Program-made: the position numbers and the translations under genes | In this document: positions 1-6,357 of the stretch, one piece after another | Layout of the letters: each line of letters starts with the position of its first letter | Numbering within the stretch: the first letter of the stretch is position 1 | NCBI GenBank assembly: GCA_964570105.1 | Contig: CAZMWM010000084.1 | Coordinates: forward strand, 1-8,199 | DNA from: SIG673 sp964570105 | Lineage (GTDB): Bacteria > Bacillota > Clostridia > Oscillospirales > CAG-272 | Length of the DNA stretch: 8,199 nucleotides | Direction of reading: 5' to 3' | Notes under the pieces: model-generated | Databases searched by the model: none | What the model saw: the letters and a program-made list of their open reading frames with translations, nothing else | Told to the model about the DNA's origin: nothing

Positions 1-43
1 AGGCGAGCGTATACGCCGCAAAGCCGGTAAGGCCGGTAAATAA
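1..43 (+). CDS. rplF: 50S ribosomal protein L6, C-terminal end (partial)
   Basis: Only the last 13 codons are present, reading GERIRRKAGKAGK and then TAA at 41-43. An ending of the form GE-x-(I/V)-RRK-x-GKAGK is typical of bacterial L6, and L6 is the gene expected directly upstream of L18 in the spc operon. L6 sits on the large subunit near the factor-binding site. The rest of the gene lies left of the window. The gap to rplR is 17 bases and holds its Shine-Dalgarno site. The call rests on the short tail plus gene order. Confidence 0.85.
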   Translation, partial: GERIRRKAGKAGK

Positions 44-60
44 TTAAGGAGGGTAAGCAG

Positions 61-420
61 ATGATAAACAAACAGGATAACAACAAAGCCAGACTGCAAA
101 GACATAAGCGTGTCAGAGGCAAGATCTCCGGCACCGCAGAGCGTCCGCGTCTGTGCGTTTACCGCTCCAACGCTAACATCTCAGCTCAGATAATCGATGA
201 CGTTGCAGGCGTTACTCTCGTCTCCGCTACCACTCTTGAGAAGTCCTTTGAGAACTACGGCGGAAACAAGACCGCCGCAAGAGAGATCGGTAAGCTGATC
301 GCAGAGAGAGCACTCGCAAAGGGAATTGAAAACGTTGTGTTCGACCGTGGCGGTTACATCTATCACGGAAGAGTACAGGAACTCGCTGACGGCGCCCGTG
401 AGGGCGGACTGAAGTTCTAA
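61..420 (+). CDS. rplR: 50S ribosomal protein L18
   Basis: This 119-residue protein matches the usual L18 length (about 115-122). It binds 5S rRNA, together with L5, in the central protuberance of the large subunit. The N-terminus is basic (residues 9-23, rich in Arg and Lys), followed by the family segments SGTAERPRL (23-31) and AQIIDD (42-47). The C-terminal hallmark VVFDRGGYIYHGR falls at about residues 92-104 and the protein ends in GLKF. The ATG at 61 is preceded by AGGAGGGT at 47-54 with good spacing. The stop TAA runs directly into the GGAGG of rpsE, so translation of the two is probably coupled. Nothing is missing from the family core. Confidence 0.97.
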   Translation: MINKQDNNKARLQRHKRVRGKISGTAERPRLCVYRSNANISAQIIDDVAGVTLVSATTLEKSFENYGGNKTAAREIGKLIAERALAKGIENVVFDRGGYIYHGRVQELADGAREGGLKF

Positions 421-433
421 GGAGGAAAGAATA

Positions 434-937
434 ATGGCTAAGAAAATCGATGCATCCACCTTGGATCTTAAGGAAGTTAACGTTGCAGTAAACCGCGTTT
501 CCAAGACCGTTAAGGGCGGACGTATAATGCGTTTCACCGCGCTTATGGTGGTCGGAGACGGACAGGGACACGTCGGATACGGTCTCGGTAAGGCTTCCGA
601 GGTTCCGGAGGCTATGCGTAAGGCTACCGAGGATGCCAAGAAGAATATGATAGAGGTCTCCCTTACCGGAGACACCATTCCTCACGAGGTCACCGGCGTT
701 TTCGGCGCAGGTAAGGTGCTCCTCAAGCCGGCTCCCGAAGGAACCGGAATAATCGCAGGCGGAGCGGTACGTGCCGTTCTCGAGTCTGCGGGTATCAAGA
801 ACATCCGTACAAAGTGCCTCCGCTCCAATAACGTGACCAACGTCGTTAAGGCTACCTTTGAAGGTCTTAAGGCTCTTCGTACCGCTGAGGAAGTTGCTCA
901 GCTGCGCGGTCTCACCGTGGAAGAGCTTAAAAACTGA
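434..937 (+). CDS. rpsE: 30S ribosomal protein S5
   Basis: S5 is a small-subunit protein involved in decoding accuracy and mRNA entry; its N-terminal loop contributes to spectinomycin sensitivity. At 167 residues the length is normal. The N-terminal double-stranded-RNA-binding-like domain contains NRVSKTVKGGRIMRF (20-34) and VVGDGQGHVG (39-48). The C-terminal domain contains GAGKVLLKPAPEGTGIIAGG (91-110). The ATG at 434 lies 8 bases after GGAGG (421-425), which abuts the rplR stop. The usual Gly-Ser-(T/N)-Asn-Pro motif in the C-terminal domain reads Arg130-Ser-Asn-Asn-Val134 here, a local departure from the E. coli form. Otherwise it is an ordinary S5. Confidence 0.97.
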   Translation: MAKKIDASTLDLKEVNVAVNRVSKTVKGGRIMRFTALMVVGDGQGHVGYGLGKASEVPEAMRKATEDAKKNMIEVSLTGDTIPHEVTGVFGAGKVLLKPAPEGTGIIAGGAVRAVLESAGIKNIRTKCLRSNNVTNVVKATFEGLKALRTAEEVAQLRGLTVEELKN

Positions 938-951
938 GGAGGAGAACTGCT

Positions 952-1119
952 ATGAAAATCACACTTGTAAAAAGCTTGATAGGCGTTCTGCCTAAGCACA
1001 AAGCGACTGCCGAGACGCTTGGTCTCAAGCGCCCCGGTGATTCCGTGGTCGTTGAAGAAAATGCGGCGATAAACGGAAAGATCAAGGCTATTTCCTATCT
1101 CGTTAAGGTCGAGAAGTGA
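952..1119 (+). CDS. rpmD: 50S ribosomal protein L30
   Basis: This is a 55-residue ORF starting MKITLVKSLIGVLPKHKAT and ending LVKVEK. Bacterial L30 is about 55-60 residues, has the opening K-I-T-L-V-K-S-x-I-G and ends with (H/Y)LVKVE. The family aromatic/Gly segment LGLKRPGDSVVV is at residues 23-34. L30 is a small peripheral large-subunit protein and is always found between S5 and L15 in this operon. A GAGGAGGA Shine-Dalgarno site (936-943) overlaps the rpsE stop. The stop TGA is at 1117-1119. The protein is basic, as expected, with no oddity. Confidence 0.96.
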   Translation: MKITLVKSLIGVLPKHKATAETLGLKRPGDSVVVEENAAINGKIKAISYLVKVEK

Positions 1120-1151
1120 TCGGTCATTTTTACAAAAAAGGAGGAAAACCA

Positions 1152-1592
1152 ATGAAGCTCCATGAACTTTCTCCCGCAGTCGGCTCCGCAACGCCGGCGT
1201 GGCGCAAGGGAAGAGGAACCGGATCCGGCAACGGTAAGACTGCCGGTAAGGGGCATAAAGGTCAGAACGCTCGTTCGGGCGGCGGTGTACGTCCCGGATT
1301 TGAGGGCGGTCAGAACCCGCTTTACAGAAGGCTTCCGAAAAGAGGCTTCCACAATAAATTTTCAACTCAGTATGCTATCATCAATGTTAATACTCTGAAT
1401 AAGTTTGACGACGGCTCTGTTGTTGACATCAACACTCTGCTTGAAAAAAGAATTGTCCGTAAGGCCTATTCCGGACTCAAGGTTCTCGGCGACGGCGAAA
1501 TCGCGAAAAAGCTGACCGTTAAGGCTGCTGTATTCTCTGCGACCGCAAAGGAAAAGATTGAGACCGCCGGCGGGAAAGCAGAGGTGATCTGA
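1152..1592 (+). CDS. rplO: 50S ribosomal protein L15
   Basis: L15 is a 146-residue large-subunit protein that helps late 50S assembly. The N-terminal half is a Gly- and Arg/Lys-rich extended tail that threads into 23S rRNA (GRGTGSGNGKTAGKGHKGQ, about residues 20-38; GGQNPLYRRLPKRGF, about 52-66). The C-terminal half is a globular fold ending TAGGKAEVI. The ATG at 1152 is chosen because AAGGAGG (1138-1144) lies 7 bases upstream and L15 proteins begin MKLHEL-x-P. An in-frame GTG at 1116 would add 12 residues, overlap rpmD and remove the Shine-Dalgarno logic. The last codons hold GAGGTGAT, the Shine-Dalgarno site for secY. Confidence 0.97.
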   Translation: MKLHELSPAVGSATPAWRKGRGTGSGNGKTAGKGHKGQNARSGGGVRPGFEGGQNPLYRRLPKRGFHNKFSTQYAIINVNTLNKFDDGSVVDINTLLEKRIVRKAYSGLKVLGDGEIAKKLTVKAAVFSATAKEKIETAGGKAEVI

Positions 1593-2891
1593 GTGTTCAA
1601 AACATTCACTAACGCATGGAAGGTGCCCGAGCTTAGAAACAGAATGATATTTACTGTCATCATCGTCGTTCTCTACAGACTCGGTGCTACGATCCACGTT
1701 CCCTTTACCGACTATGAGGTGATGAATTCGTATTTCAGCCAAGCCGGCGGAAATCTCTTCACCTATCTCAACATTCTTTCCGGTGATGCCTTCGGTCAGG
1801 CGACTTTGTTTGCCCTGTCCGTATCTCCTTACATCACGGCGTCCATAGTCATACAGCTTTTGACGGTGGCTATACCGCTGTTCGAAAGATGGCAGAAGGA
1901 AGGCGAGAGCGGACAGAAGAAGCTCACCCAGCTTACCCGTGTGGTAACGGTGATCCTTGCATTGGTGACTGCTTGGGGATATTACATGTATATGAAGAAA
2001 AACGGCTTCCTTACCGAGACCGGTGAGGACGTGTTCGGAGCATTTGTAATAATCCTTTGCTATTCGGCAGGTGCCGCGCTCATTATGTGGCTTGCGGAAA
2101 AGATCAATGACCGCGGTATCGGAAACGGTATCTCCATCATACTTTTCGCCAACATAGTGGCTTCCGGTATCTCGACTGTTACAACTCTCGTCAACTACGC
2201 TATGAAAAATGCGTGGTATCTCGTCGGTATCGTTTGCATCGCTTTTGCGGCTCTTGCGCTCCTTACGTTCGTCGTATATGTTACGAACAGTGAACGCAGA
2301 CTTCCCATAAAGTACGCCAAGCGCGTCGTCGGTAACAAGATGATGGGCGGACAGAGCACCACTCTTCCGATAAAGCTCAATATGAGCGGCGTTATGCCGA
2401 TCATATTCGCAAACTCTATAGTCGCGCTTCCGGCAACCTTCGAGCTTATCTTCTCCGGCAAGATAAAGAAAGGCGGTTTCTGGGATAAATTCTTCGACGT
2501 TACCGGATACACAAGCCCGCTCTACGCGATAGTGTTCTTTATCCTTATCATTGCTTTCTCGTACTTCTATATATTGATATCCTTCAATCCTACAGAGGTC
2601 GCGAACAATCTTAAGAAGAACGGCGGATTTATTCCCGGTATCCGTCCCGGTGAGCCTACCGTAAAATATATCACCAAGGTGCTCAACAGGATCACCCTCA
2701 TCGGTGCTCTGTTCCTCGGTATAGTCGCGATACTTCCCCTTATCGTCAATATGATCGCAGGTAACTCCATCGGAAGCCTTGCTTTCGGCGGATCCTCTCT
2801 GCTTATCGTAGTCGGTGTCGTTCTCGAAACTGTCCGTGAGCTTGACGCGCAGCTTACTATGCGTCATTATAAGGGCGGATTTCTTGAGTGA
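1593..2891 (+). CDS. secY: Preprotein translocase subunit SecY
   Basis: SecY is the channel-forming membrane subunit of the Sec translocon; it works with SecE/SecG and the SecA motor or docked ribosomes. The 432 residues contain ten hydrophobic spans, at about 18-36, 70-94, 118-135, 147-168, 176-200, 207-231, 265-287, 308-330, 365-388 and 393-413. Family landmarks are LFALSVSPYITASIVIQLL (72-90), the span-4/5 signature AEKINDRGIGNGISIILFAN (168-187), RRLPIKYAKRVVG (235-247), and the cytosolic C5 loop FIPGIRPG with its conserved Arg351. The start is GTG at 1593, the base after the rplO stop, with GAGGTGAT at 1581-1588 as ribosome binding site, so expression is coupled to rplO. Length and motifs are complete. 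Confidence 0.98.
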   Translation: MFKTFTNAWKVPELRNRMIFTVIIVVLYRLGATIHVPFTDYEVMNSYFSQAGGNLFTYLNILSGDAFGQATLFALSVSPYITASIVIQLLTVAIPLFERWQKEGESGQKKLTQLTRVVTVILALVTAWGYYMYMKKNGFLTETGEDVFGAFVIILCYSAGAALIMWLAEKINDRGIGNGISIILFANIVASGISTVTTLVNYAMKNAWYLVGIVCIAFAALALLTFVVYVTNSERRLPIKYAKRVVGNKMMGGQSTTLPIKLNMSGVMPIIFANSIVALPATFELIFSGKIKKGGFWDKFFDVTGYTSPLYAIVFFILIIAFSYFYILISFNPTEVANNLKKNGGFIPGIRPGEPTVKYITKVLNRITLIGALFLGIVAILPLIVNMIAGNSIGSLAFGGSSLLIVVGVVLETVRELDAQLTMRHYKGGFLE

Positions 2892-2933
2892 TATCCCGTA
2901 AAGTTCTCCGTTATTTTCCTTGGAGGTTATAAA

Positions 2934-3566
2934 ATGAAGATCATCTTCTTGGGCGCTCCCGGCGCAGGTAAAGGAACTCAGGCGGCTGAGGTCAGCCGTG
3001 AGTTTGGGATACCGACGATATCTACCGGTAATATGATCCGCGAAGCTATGGCTAACGGCTCTCCGGTCGGTCTTGCGGCAAAGGAAAAAATGGAAAAGGG
3101 CTTGCTTCTTGACGATGCAACGGTCATCGAGATCGTTCGTGAGAAGCTGAAGTCGATCGATGGCGGGTACATTCTTGACGGCTTTCCTCGCACCATTGCT
3201 CAGGCGGAAGCGCTTGAAGCGATGGGTGAGGAGGTCGACGCGGTCGTGAATATCTACGTTCCGGATGAGACCATCGTTAAGAGGTCTGCCGGTAGAAGAT
3301 ACTGTCCCGCTTGCGGAGCGACCTACCATCTTGAATACAATCCGCCGAAGAGCGGTGATACTTGCACCGCCTGCGGAGGTACGGTCGCGATCAGGGCGGA
3401 CGATAGAGAAGAGACGGTCAGAAACCGACTCGCTATCTATCATAAGGAAACACAGCCCCTTGAAGAGTTCTACAGCTCGAGAGGAAAGCTGTTCACGGTC
3501 GTAGGTCAGGAAAAGGTGGCTGACACCACCGCCCTTACCTTAAGGACTTTAAAAAAGGCAACCTGA
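2934..3566 (+). CDS. adk: Adenylate kinase, zinc-binding LID type
   Basis: This cytosolic enzyme catalyses ATP + AMP = 2 ADP. The 210 residues begin with the P-loop GAPGAGKGT (7-15), followed by the AMP-binding region (STGNMIR, 30-36) and the core motif LDGFPRT (81-87). The LID domain (about 121-159) has four cysteines at 124, 127, 144 and 147, the zinc-finger form common in Firmicutes. RADDREETVRNRL (154-166) supplies the catalytic arginines. Residue 33 is Asn where E. coli-type enzymes have Asp (STGDM); I do not know how common this is in Clostridia. A 42-base gap after secY carries TTGGAGG (2920-2926). The secY-adk-map order is conserved in Firmicutes. Confidence 0.98.
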   Translation: MKIIFLGAPGAGKGTQAAEVSREFGIPTISTGNMIREAMANGSPVGLAAKEKMEKGLLLDDATVIEIVREKLKSIDGGYILDGFPRTIAQAEALEAMGEEVDAVVNIYVPDETIVKRSAGRRYCPACGATYHLEYNPPKSGDTCTACGGTVAIRADDREETVRNRLAIYHKETQPLEEFYSSRGKLFTVVGQEKVADTTALTLRTLKKAT

Positions 3567-3567
3567 T

Positions 3568-4320
3568 ATGATAAAACTGAAAAACAGGGAACAGATCGAG
3601 AAAATGAAGGAAGCCGGACGCATCACGGGCGAGGTGCTGTACGCAGCCGGACAGCGTGTGCGCGAGGGAATAAGCACCAAGGAGCTTGACGACTTCATTC
3701 GCGAGTTTATCGAGCGCCATGGCGCAAGACCTACGTTTCTCGGTTACGGCGGATTTCCGGGAAGCGCCTGTATTAGCATAAACGAACAGGTGATACACGG
3801 TATCCCGTCGGATAAGGTGATACTTCACGATGGCGATATCGTAAAGATCGATGTCGGAGCTTTCTATAACGGGTTTACCGGCGACAGCGCGTGCACATTT
3901 CCGGTCGGCAACGTCAGCGACGAGGCTAAAAGGCTCATCGAGGCAACGAGAGAGAGCTTTTACCGAGGCGTTAAGAATGCCGTGCCGGGCAAGCGTATCG
4001 GCGACATCGGCTCGGCGATAGAGACTTACGTCACGGATCGGGGATTTAGCGTGGTGCGTACCTACGTCGGACACGGCGTCGGACACGAGCTACACGAGGA
4101 TCCCGAGGTGCCGAATTACGGAATGCCCGGACGCGGCATCCGTCTTTGCTCCGGTATGACCATCGCGATAGAGCCTATGGTCAACGCCGGGACGCACAGA
4201 GTCCGTGTTCTTGACGACAAATGGACTGTGGTCACAGCGGACGGGGCGCTTTCAGCGCACTACGAGCATTCGGTGGCTATCACCGATGACGGACCTGTGC
4301 TTTTGACGAAGGTCTGTTGA
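3568..4320 (+). CDS. map: Type I methionine aminopeptidase
   Basis: This 250-residue enzyme removes the initiator Met from new proteins when the second residue is small. It has the pita-bread fold, and all five expected metal ligands are present: Asp95 (VKIDVGA), Asp106 (FTGDSACTF), His169 (YVGHGVGHELHEDP), Glu202 (IAIEPMV) and Glu233 (YEHSVAI). His78 and His176 match the substrate-positioning histidines of the E. coli enzyme. It lacks the N-terminal SEC-C zinc extension, so it is the short type I form. ATG at 3568 lies one base after the adk stop, and the only upstream purine run is a weak AAGG (3555-3558), which suggests translational coupling to adk. Confidence 0.97.
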   Translation: MIKLKNREQIEKMKEAGRITGEVLYAAGQRVREGISTKELDDFIREFIERHGARPTFLGYGGFPGSACISINEQVIHGIPSDKVILHDGDIVKIDVGAFYNGFTGDSACTFPVGNVSDEAKRLIEATRESFYRGVKNAVPGKRIGDIGSAIETYVTDRGFSVVRTYVGHGVGHELHEDPEVPNYGMPGRGIRLCSGMTIAIEPMVNAGTHRVRVLDDKWTVVTADGALSAHYEHSVAITDDGPVLLTKVC

Positions 4321-4384
4321 GTCCGACGTTCACCGCTCGGTCAACGCTTTACGTGGAGATCGGTTTTTTAAGATCATACAGTTT

Positions 4385-4390
4385 GGAGGG
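4385..4390 (+). promoter_or_regulatory. Shine-Dalgarno site that decides the infA start
   Basis: GGAGGG lies 6 bases before the CTG at 4397, and 24 before the first ATG at 4415, which is far too distant to serve that ATG. This places the infA start at CTG (or, less well, ATT at 4394). A weaker AAGGA at 4403-4407 could serve the ATG at 4415, but those bases are also the conserved Lys-Asp codons of the IF1 N-terminus. Confidence 0.7.
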
Positions 4391-4396
4391 ATCATT

Positions 4397-4615
4397 CTGG
4401 CTAAGGACGATGTAATGGAATTTGAGGGTACGGTGGTGGAAGCTCTGCCGAACGCTACCTTCAAGGTGGAGCTGCCCAACGGTCATATAGTGACCGCGCA
4501 TATCTCGGGCAAGCTCAGGATCAACTATATTTGGATACTTCCCGGAGATAAGGTGACCGTCGAGGTCTCCGTTTACGATCTTACCAAGGGACGTATCACC
4601 TGGAGATCCAAGTAA
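4397..4615 (+). CDS. infA: Translation initiation factor IF-1, apparent CTG start
   Basis: IF1 is a single OB-fold protein that binds the 30S A site and works with IF2 and IF3 to select the initiator tRNA. Starting at CTG 4397 gives MAKDDVMEFEG and exactly 72 residues, the usual bacterial length, with the near-universal MAK(D/E)D opening. The conserved core is present: EGTVVEALPNATFKVEL (10-26), NGHIVTAHISGKLR (28-41), LPGDKVTVE (48-56) and YDLTKGRI (60-67). An ATG at 4415 would cut six conserved residues. Residue 46, Arg in E. coli and B. subtilis IF1, is Trp (TGG at 4532-4534). The gene follows map after 76 bases that hold no recognisable ORF. Confidence 0.93.
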   Translation: MAKDDVMEFEGTVVEALPNATFKVELPNGHIVTAHISGKLRINYIWILPGDKVTVEVSVYDLTKGRITWRSK

Positions 4616-4623
4616 ATAAAGCA

Positions 4624-4647
4624 GACCGCGTCCGGCTCTGCGCGGTC
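4624..4647 (+). promoter_or_regulatory. Hairpin in the infA-rpmJ spacer
   Basis: GACCGCG (4624-4630) pairs perfectly with CGCGGTC (4641-4647), seven GC-rich pairs around a 10-base loop that may gain a T-G closing pair. A competing pairing, GCAGA (4621-4625) with TCTGC (4637-4641), uses the same bases. No T-run follows (the next bases are GGTGTATGG), so it is not a normal intrinsic terminator. It could be an RNA-processing, stabilising or regulatory stem in the 87-base spacer; the role is inferred only from position. Confidence 0.5.
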
Positions 4648-4650
4648 GGT

Positions 4651-4698
4651 GTATGGTAAAAGGAGCTTGAAAGCACCCAACAAAGAAAGGTATGGTAA
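4651..4698 (+). repeat. Direct 9-base repeat before rpmJ
   Basis: GTATGGTAA occurs at 4651-4659 and again at 4690-4698, 39 bases apart, with the second copy ending four bases before the rpmJ ATG. Each copy begins a trivial reading frame (5 and 4 codons); the second ends in an ATGA overlap with the rpmJ start. It may reflect a small duplication of a start region. No function can be claimed. Confidence 0.45.
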
Positions 4699-4702
4699 TA
4701 AA

Positions 4703-4816
4703 ATGAAAGTTAAACCATCCGTAAAAAAGATCTGCGATAAGTGCAAGATCATCAAGAGAAAGGGTATCGTAATGGTCATTTGCGAAAACCCGAAACACAA
4801 ACAGAGACAAGGCTGA
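4703..4816 (+). CDS. rpmJ: 50S ribosomal protein L36, zinc-ribbon form
   Basis: This 37-residue ORF reads MKVKPSVKKICDKCKIIKRK and ends NPKHKQRQG, the expected size and sequence for L36, the smallest large-subunit protein. Cys11, Cys14, Cys27 and His32 form the zinc ribbon, so this is the zinc-containing (C+) type rather than the zinc-free paralogue. It follows infA and precedes rpsM, the standard order. The ribosome binding site is modest: AGAAAGG at 4684-4690 lies 12 bases from the ATG, longer than for neighbouring genes. The 87-base spacer upstream holds a hairpin and a 9-base repeat. Confidence 0.97.
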   Translation: MKVKPSVKKICDKCKIIKRKGIVMVICENPKHKQRQG

Positions 4817-4836
4817 AAAAAGGAGTGTAAAATACT

Positions 4837-5205
4837 ATGGCTCGTTTAGCAGGCGTAGATCTTCCGAACTCCAAGCGGATCGAGATCGCTCTTACCTATA
4901 TCTACGGAATAGGCAGAAAGAGCGCGAACGACATCCTCGCAAAGACCGGCATCGATCCTGATACCCGCGCAAAGGATCTGACCGACGACGATGTTGCTAA
5001 GCTCCGTGACGAGATCGAAGAGAATTACAAGGTCGAGGGTGACCTCAGACGCGACGTTGCTCTTGACATCAAGCGTATGGTCGAGATCAACTGCTATCGC
5101 GGAATAAGACACAGAAAAGGACTTCCCGTCAGAGGACAGCGCACCAAGACGAACGCGAGAACTCGCAAGGGTCCCGCAAAGACCATCGCAAATAAGAAGA
5201 AGTAA
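4837..5205 (+). CDS. rpsM: 30S ribosomal protein S13
   Basis: S13 lies in the head of the small subunit, where it contacts the P-site tRNA and forms bridges to the 50S. The 122 residues open MARLAGVDLPNSKRIEIALT and include the helix-hairpin-helix segment YIYGIGRKSA (21-30). The basic C-terminal signature CYRGIRHRKGLPVRGQRTKT (86-105) is followed by NARTRKGPAKT and a Lys-rich tail that reaches the tRNA. AGGAG (4821-4825) lies 11 bases before the ATG. The 20-base gap from rpmJ fits a single transcript. Confidence 0.98.
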   Translation: MARLAGVDLPNSKRIEIALTYIYGIGRKSANDILAKTGIDPDTRAKDLTDDDVAKLRDEIEENYKVEGDLRRDVALDIKRMVEINCYRGIRHRKGLPVRGQRTKTNARTRKGPAKTIANKKK

Positions 5206-5222
5206 GGGAGTGAAAAAGGATC

Positions 5223-5624
5223 ATGGCAATTAACGCAGCAGCCAAAAAGACCGTTAAAAAGCGCCGCGAGCGCAAAAACGTAGAAAAGGGCGCGGCTCAT
5301 ATCTGCTCCACTTTCAACAATACCCTTATCACTATCACCGATACGAAGGGTAATACGATCTCTTGGGCATCAGCCGGAGAGCTTGGCTTCAAAGGCTCGA
5401 GAAAGTCCACGCCCTTTGCAGCTCAGTCGGCAGCCGAGACAGCTGCCAAGATAGCGGTAGATCACGGTATGAAGAGCGTAGAGGTCTATGTTAAAGGCCC
5501 CGGCTCCGGAAGAGAGAGCGCTATCCGTGCACTTGCAGCTTGCGGACTTGAGGTAACTCTCATCAAGGACGTTACTCCTATTCCTCATAACGGATGCCGT
5601 CCTCCCAAGCGCAGAAGAGTTTAA
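5223..5624 (+). CDS. rpsK: 30S ribosomal protein S11
   Basis: S11 sits on the 30S platform beside the E-site codon and helps fidelity. The 133 residues have a Lys/Arg-rich N-terminus (8-22), the core HICSTFNNTLITITD (26-40), GPGSGRESAIRAL (92-104) and the terminal hallmark PIPHNGCRPPKRRRV (119-133). The Asn-Gly in this hallmark is the site of isoaspartate formation in E. coli S11. The ribosome binding site is unclear: AAGGA (5216-5220) is only two bases from the ATG, whereas AAGGGAG (5204-5210) is 12 away. No alternative start is better, so the ATG at 5223 is kept; translation may depend on coupling with rpsM. Confidence 0.98.
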   Translation: MAINAAAKKTVKKRRERKNVEKGAAHICSTFNNTLITITDTKGNTISWASAGELGFKGSRKSTPFAAQSAAETAAKIAVDHGMKSVEVYVKGPGSGRESAIRALAACGLEVTLIKDVTPIPHNGCRPPKRRRV

Positions 5625-5642
5625 TCAGGAGGTTTAAAAGAC

Positions 5643-6269
5643 ATGGCAAGATATACAGGTCCTTCCTGCAGACTTTGTCGCAGAGAAAAGACGAAGCTCT
5701 TTTTAAAGGGCGACCGTTGCCTGAACGGTAAATGCTCCCTTGAGCACCGTTCCACCGCTCCCGGTCAGCACGGCGCGGCTAACGGAAAGGTAAAGGAATA
5801 CGGCAAGCAGCTTCGTGAGAAGCAGAAGGCAAAGAGATATTACGGCGTACAGGAAGGTCAGTTCAAGACCTACTTCAAGGAAGCCGACCGCGTTGACGGT
5901 GTTACCGGTGAGAACCTGCTCATCCTTCTCGAGAGACGTCTTGACAACGTCGTTTACAGAATGGGTATGGCAGAGAGCCGTAAGGAAGCACGTCAGCTCG
6001 TTTTACACGGTCATTTCCGTCTTAACGGCAAGAAGGTCACCATTCCTTCCATGCTCGTAAAGAAGGGTGACGTTATCACCGTACGCGAGGAGAGCCGCGC
6101 TTCTGCCAAGATAAAGGAGCTTGTCGAAGGTCTCGCTTCCCGTATCGCTCCGAAGTGGCTCGTTGTTGACAAGGAAAACGTCAAGGCGACCGTAGAAGCT
6201 CTGCCCGTAAGAGAAGATATAGACTTCCCGTTCGAGGAGCAGCTCATCGTCGAATTGTACTCCAAGTGA
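5643..6269 (+). CDS. rpsD: 30S ribosomal protein S4, zinc-binding type
   Basis: S4 is a primary 16S rRNA binder that nucleates 30S assembly and lines the mRNA entry channel. The 208 residues begin MARYTGPSCRLCRRE. Cysteines at 9, 12, 26 and 31 make the zinc site seen in Thermus-type S4, so this is the C+ form. The S4 RNA-binding domain spans about 97-160 (ERRLDNVVYRMGMAESRKEA through VKKGDVITVRE). The C-terminus EEQLIVELYSK is standard. AGGAGG (5627-5632) lies 10 bases before the ATG. In many bacteria S4 represses its own operon by binding a leader RNA; I see no recognisable S4 leader in this window. Confidence 0.98.
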   Translation: MARYTGPSCRLCRREKTKLFLKGDRCLNGKCSLEHRSTAPGQHGAANGKVKEYGKQLREKQKAKRYYGVQEGQFKTYFKEADRVDGVTGENLLILLERRLDNVVYRMGMAESRKEARQLVLHGHFRLNGKKVTIPSMLVKKGDVITVREESRASAKIKELVEGLASRIAPKWLVVDKENVKATVEALPVREDIDFPFEEQLIVELYSK

Positions 6270-6357
6270 TCCTTGAGCCTCGGCAGAATTTGTGAGCCGG
6301 CACGTACTCGATCCAAGAGTATAGGCACAACAACTAACACAGGAGGGTAACGAATTA

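Noticed and set aside
1116..1151. GTG start giving a 158-residue L15
   Set aside because: It overlaps the rpmD stop, adds residues unlike any L15, and would place the strong AAGGAGG site inside the gene; ATG at 1152 fits both spacing and family start.
1362..3443. A 693-codon open frame on the minus strand opposite rplO, secY and adk
   Set aside because: It is in exact codon register with three well-recognised genes and is explained by their avoidance of TTA, CTA and TCA codons. The product has no recognisable family features and is of shadow-like composition.
4415..4615. infA starting at the first ATG (66 residues)
   Set aside because: It loses the conserved MAKDDV start and the good Shine-Dalgarno spacing. 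It is kept only as an alternative because AAGGA at 4403-4407 is well spaced for it.
6270..6357. Possible internal promoter before rpoA
   Set aside because: A TATAGG at 6320-6325 lacks a matching -35 hexamer at proper spacing; the long spacer is noted but no promoter can be supported.
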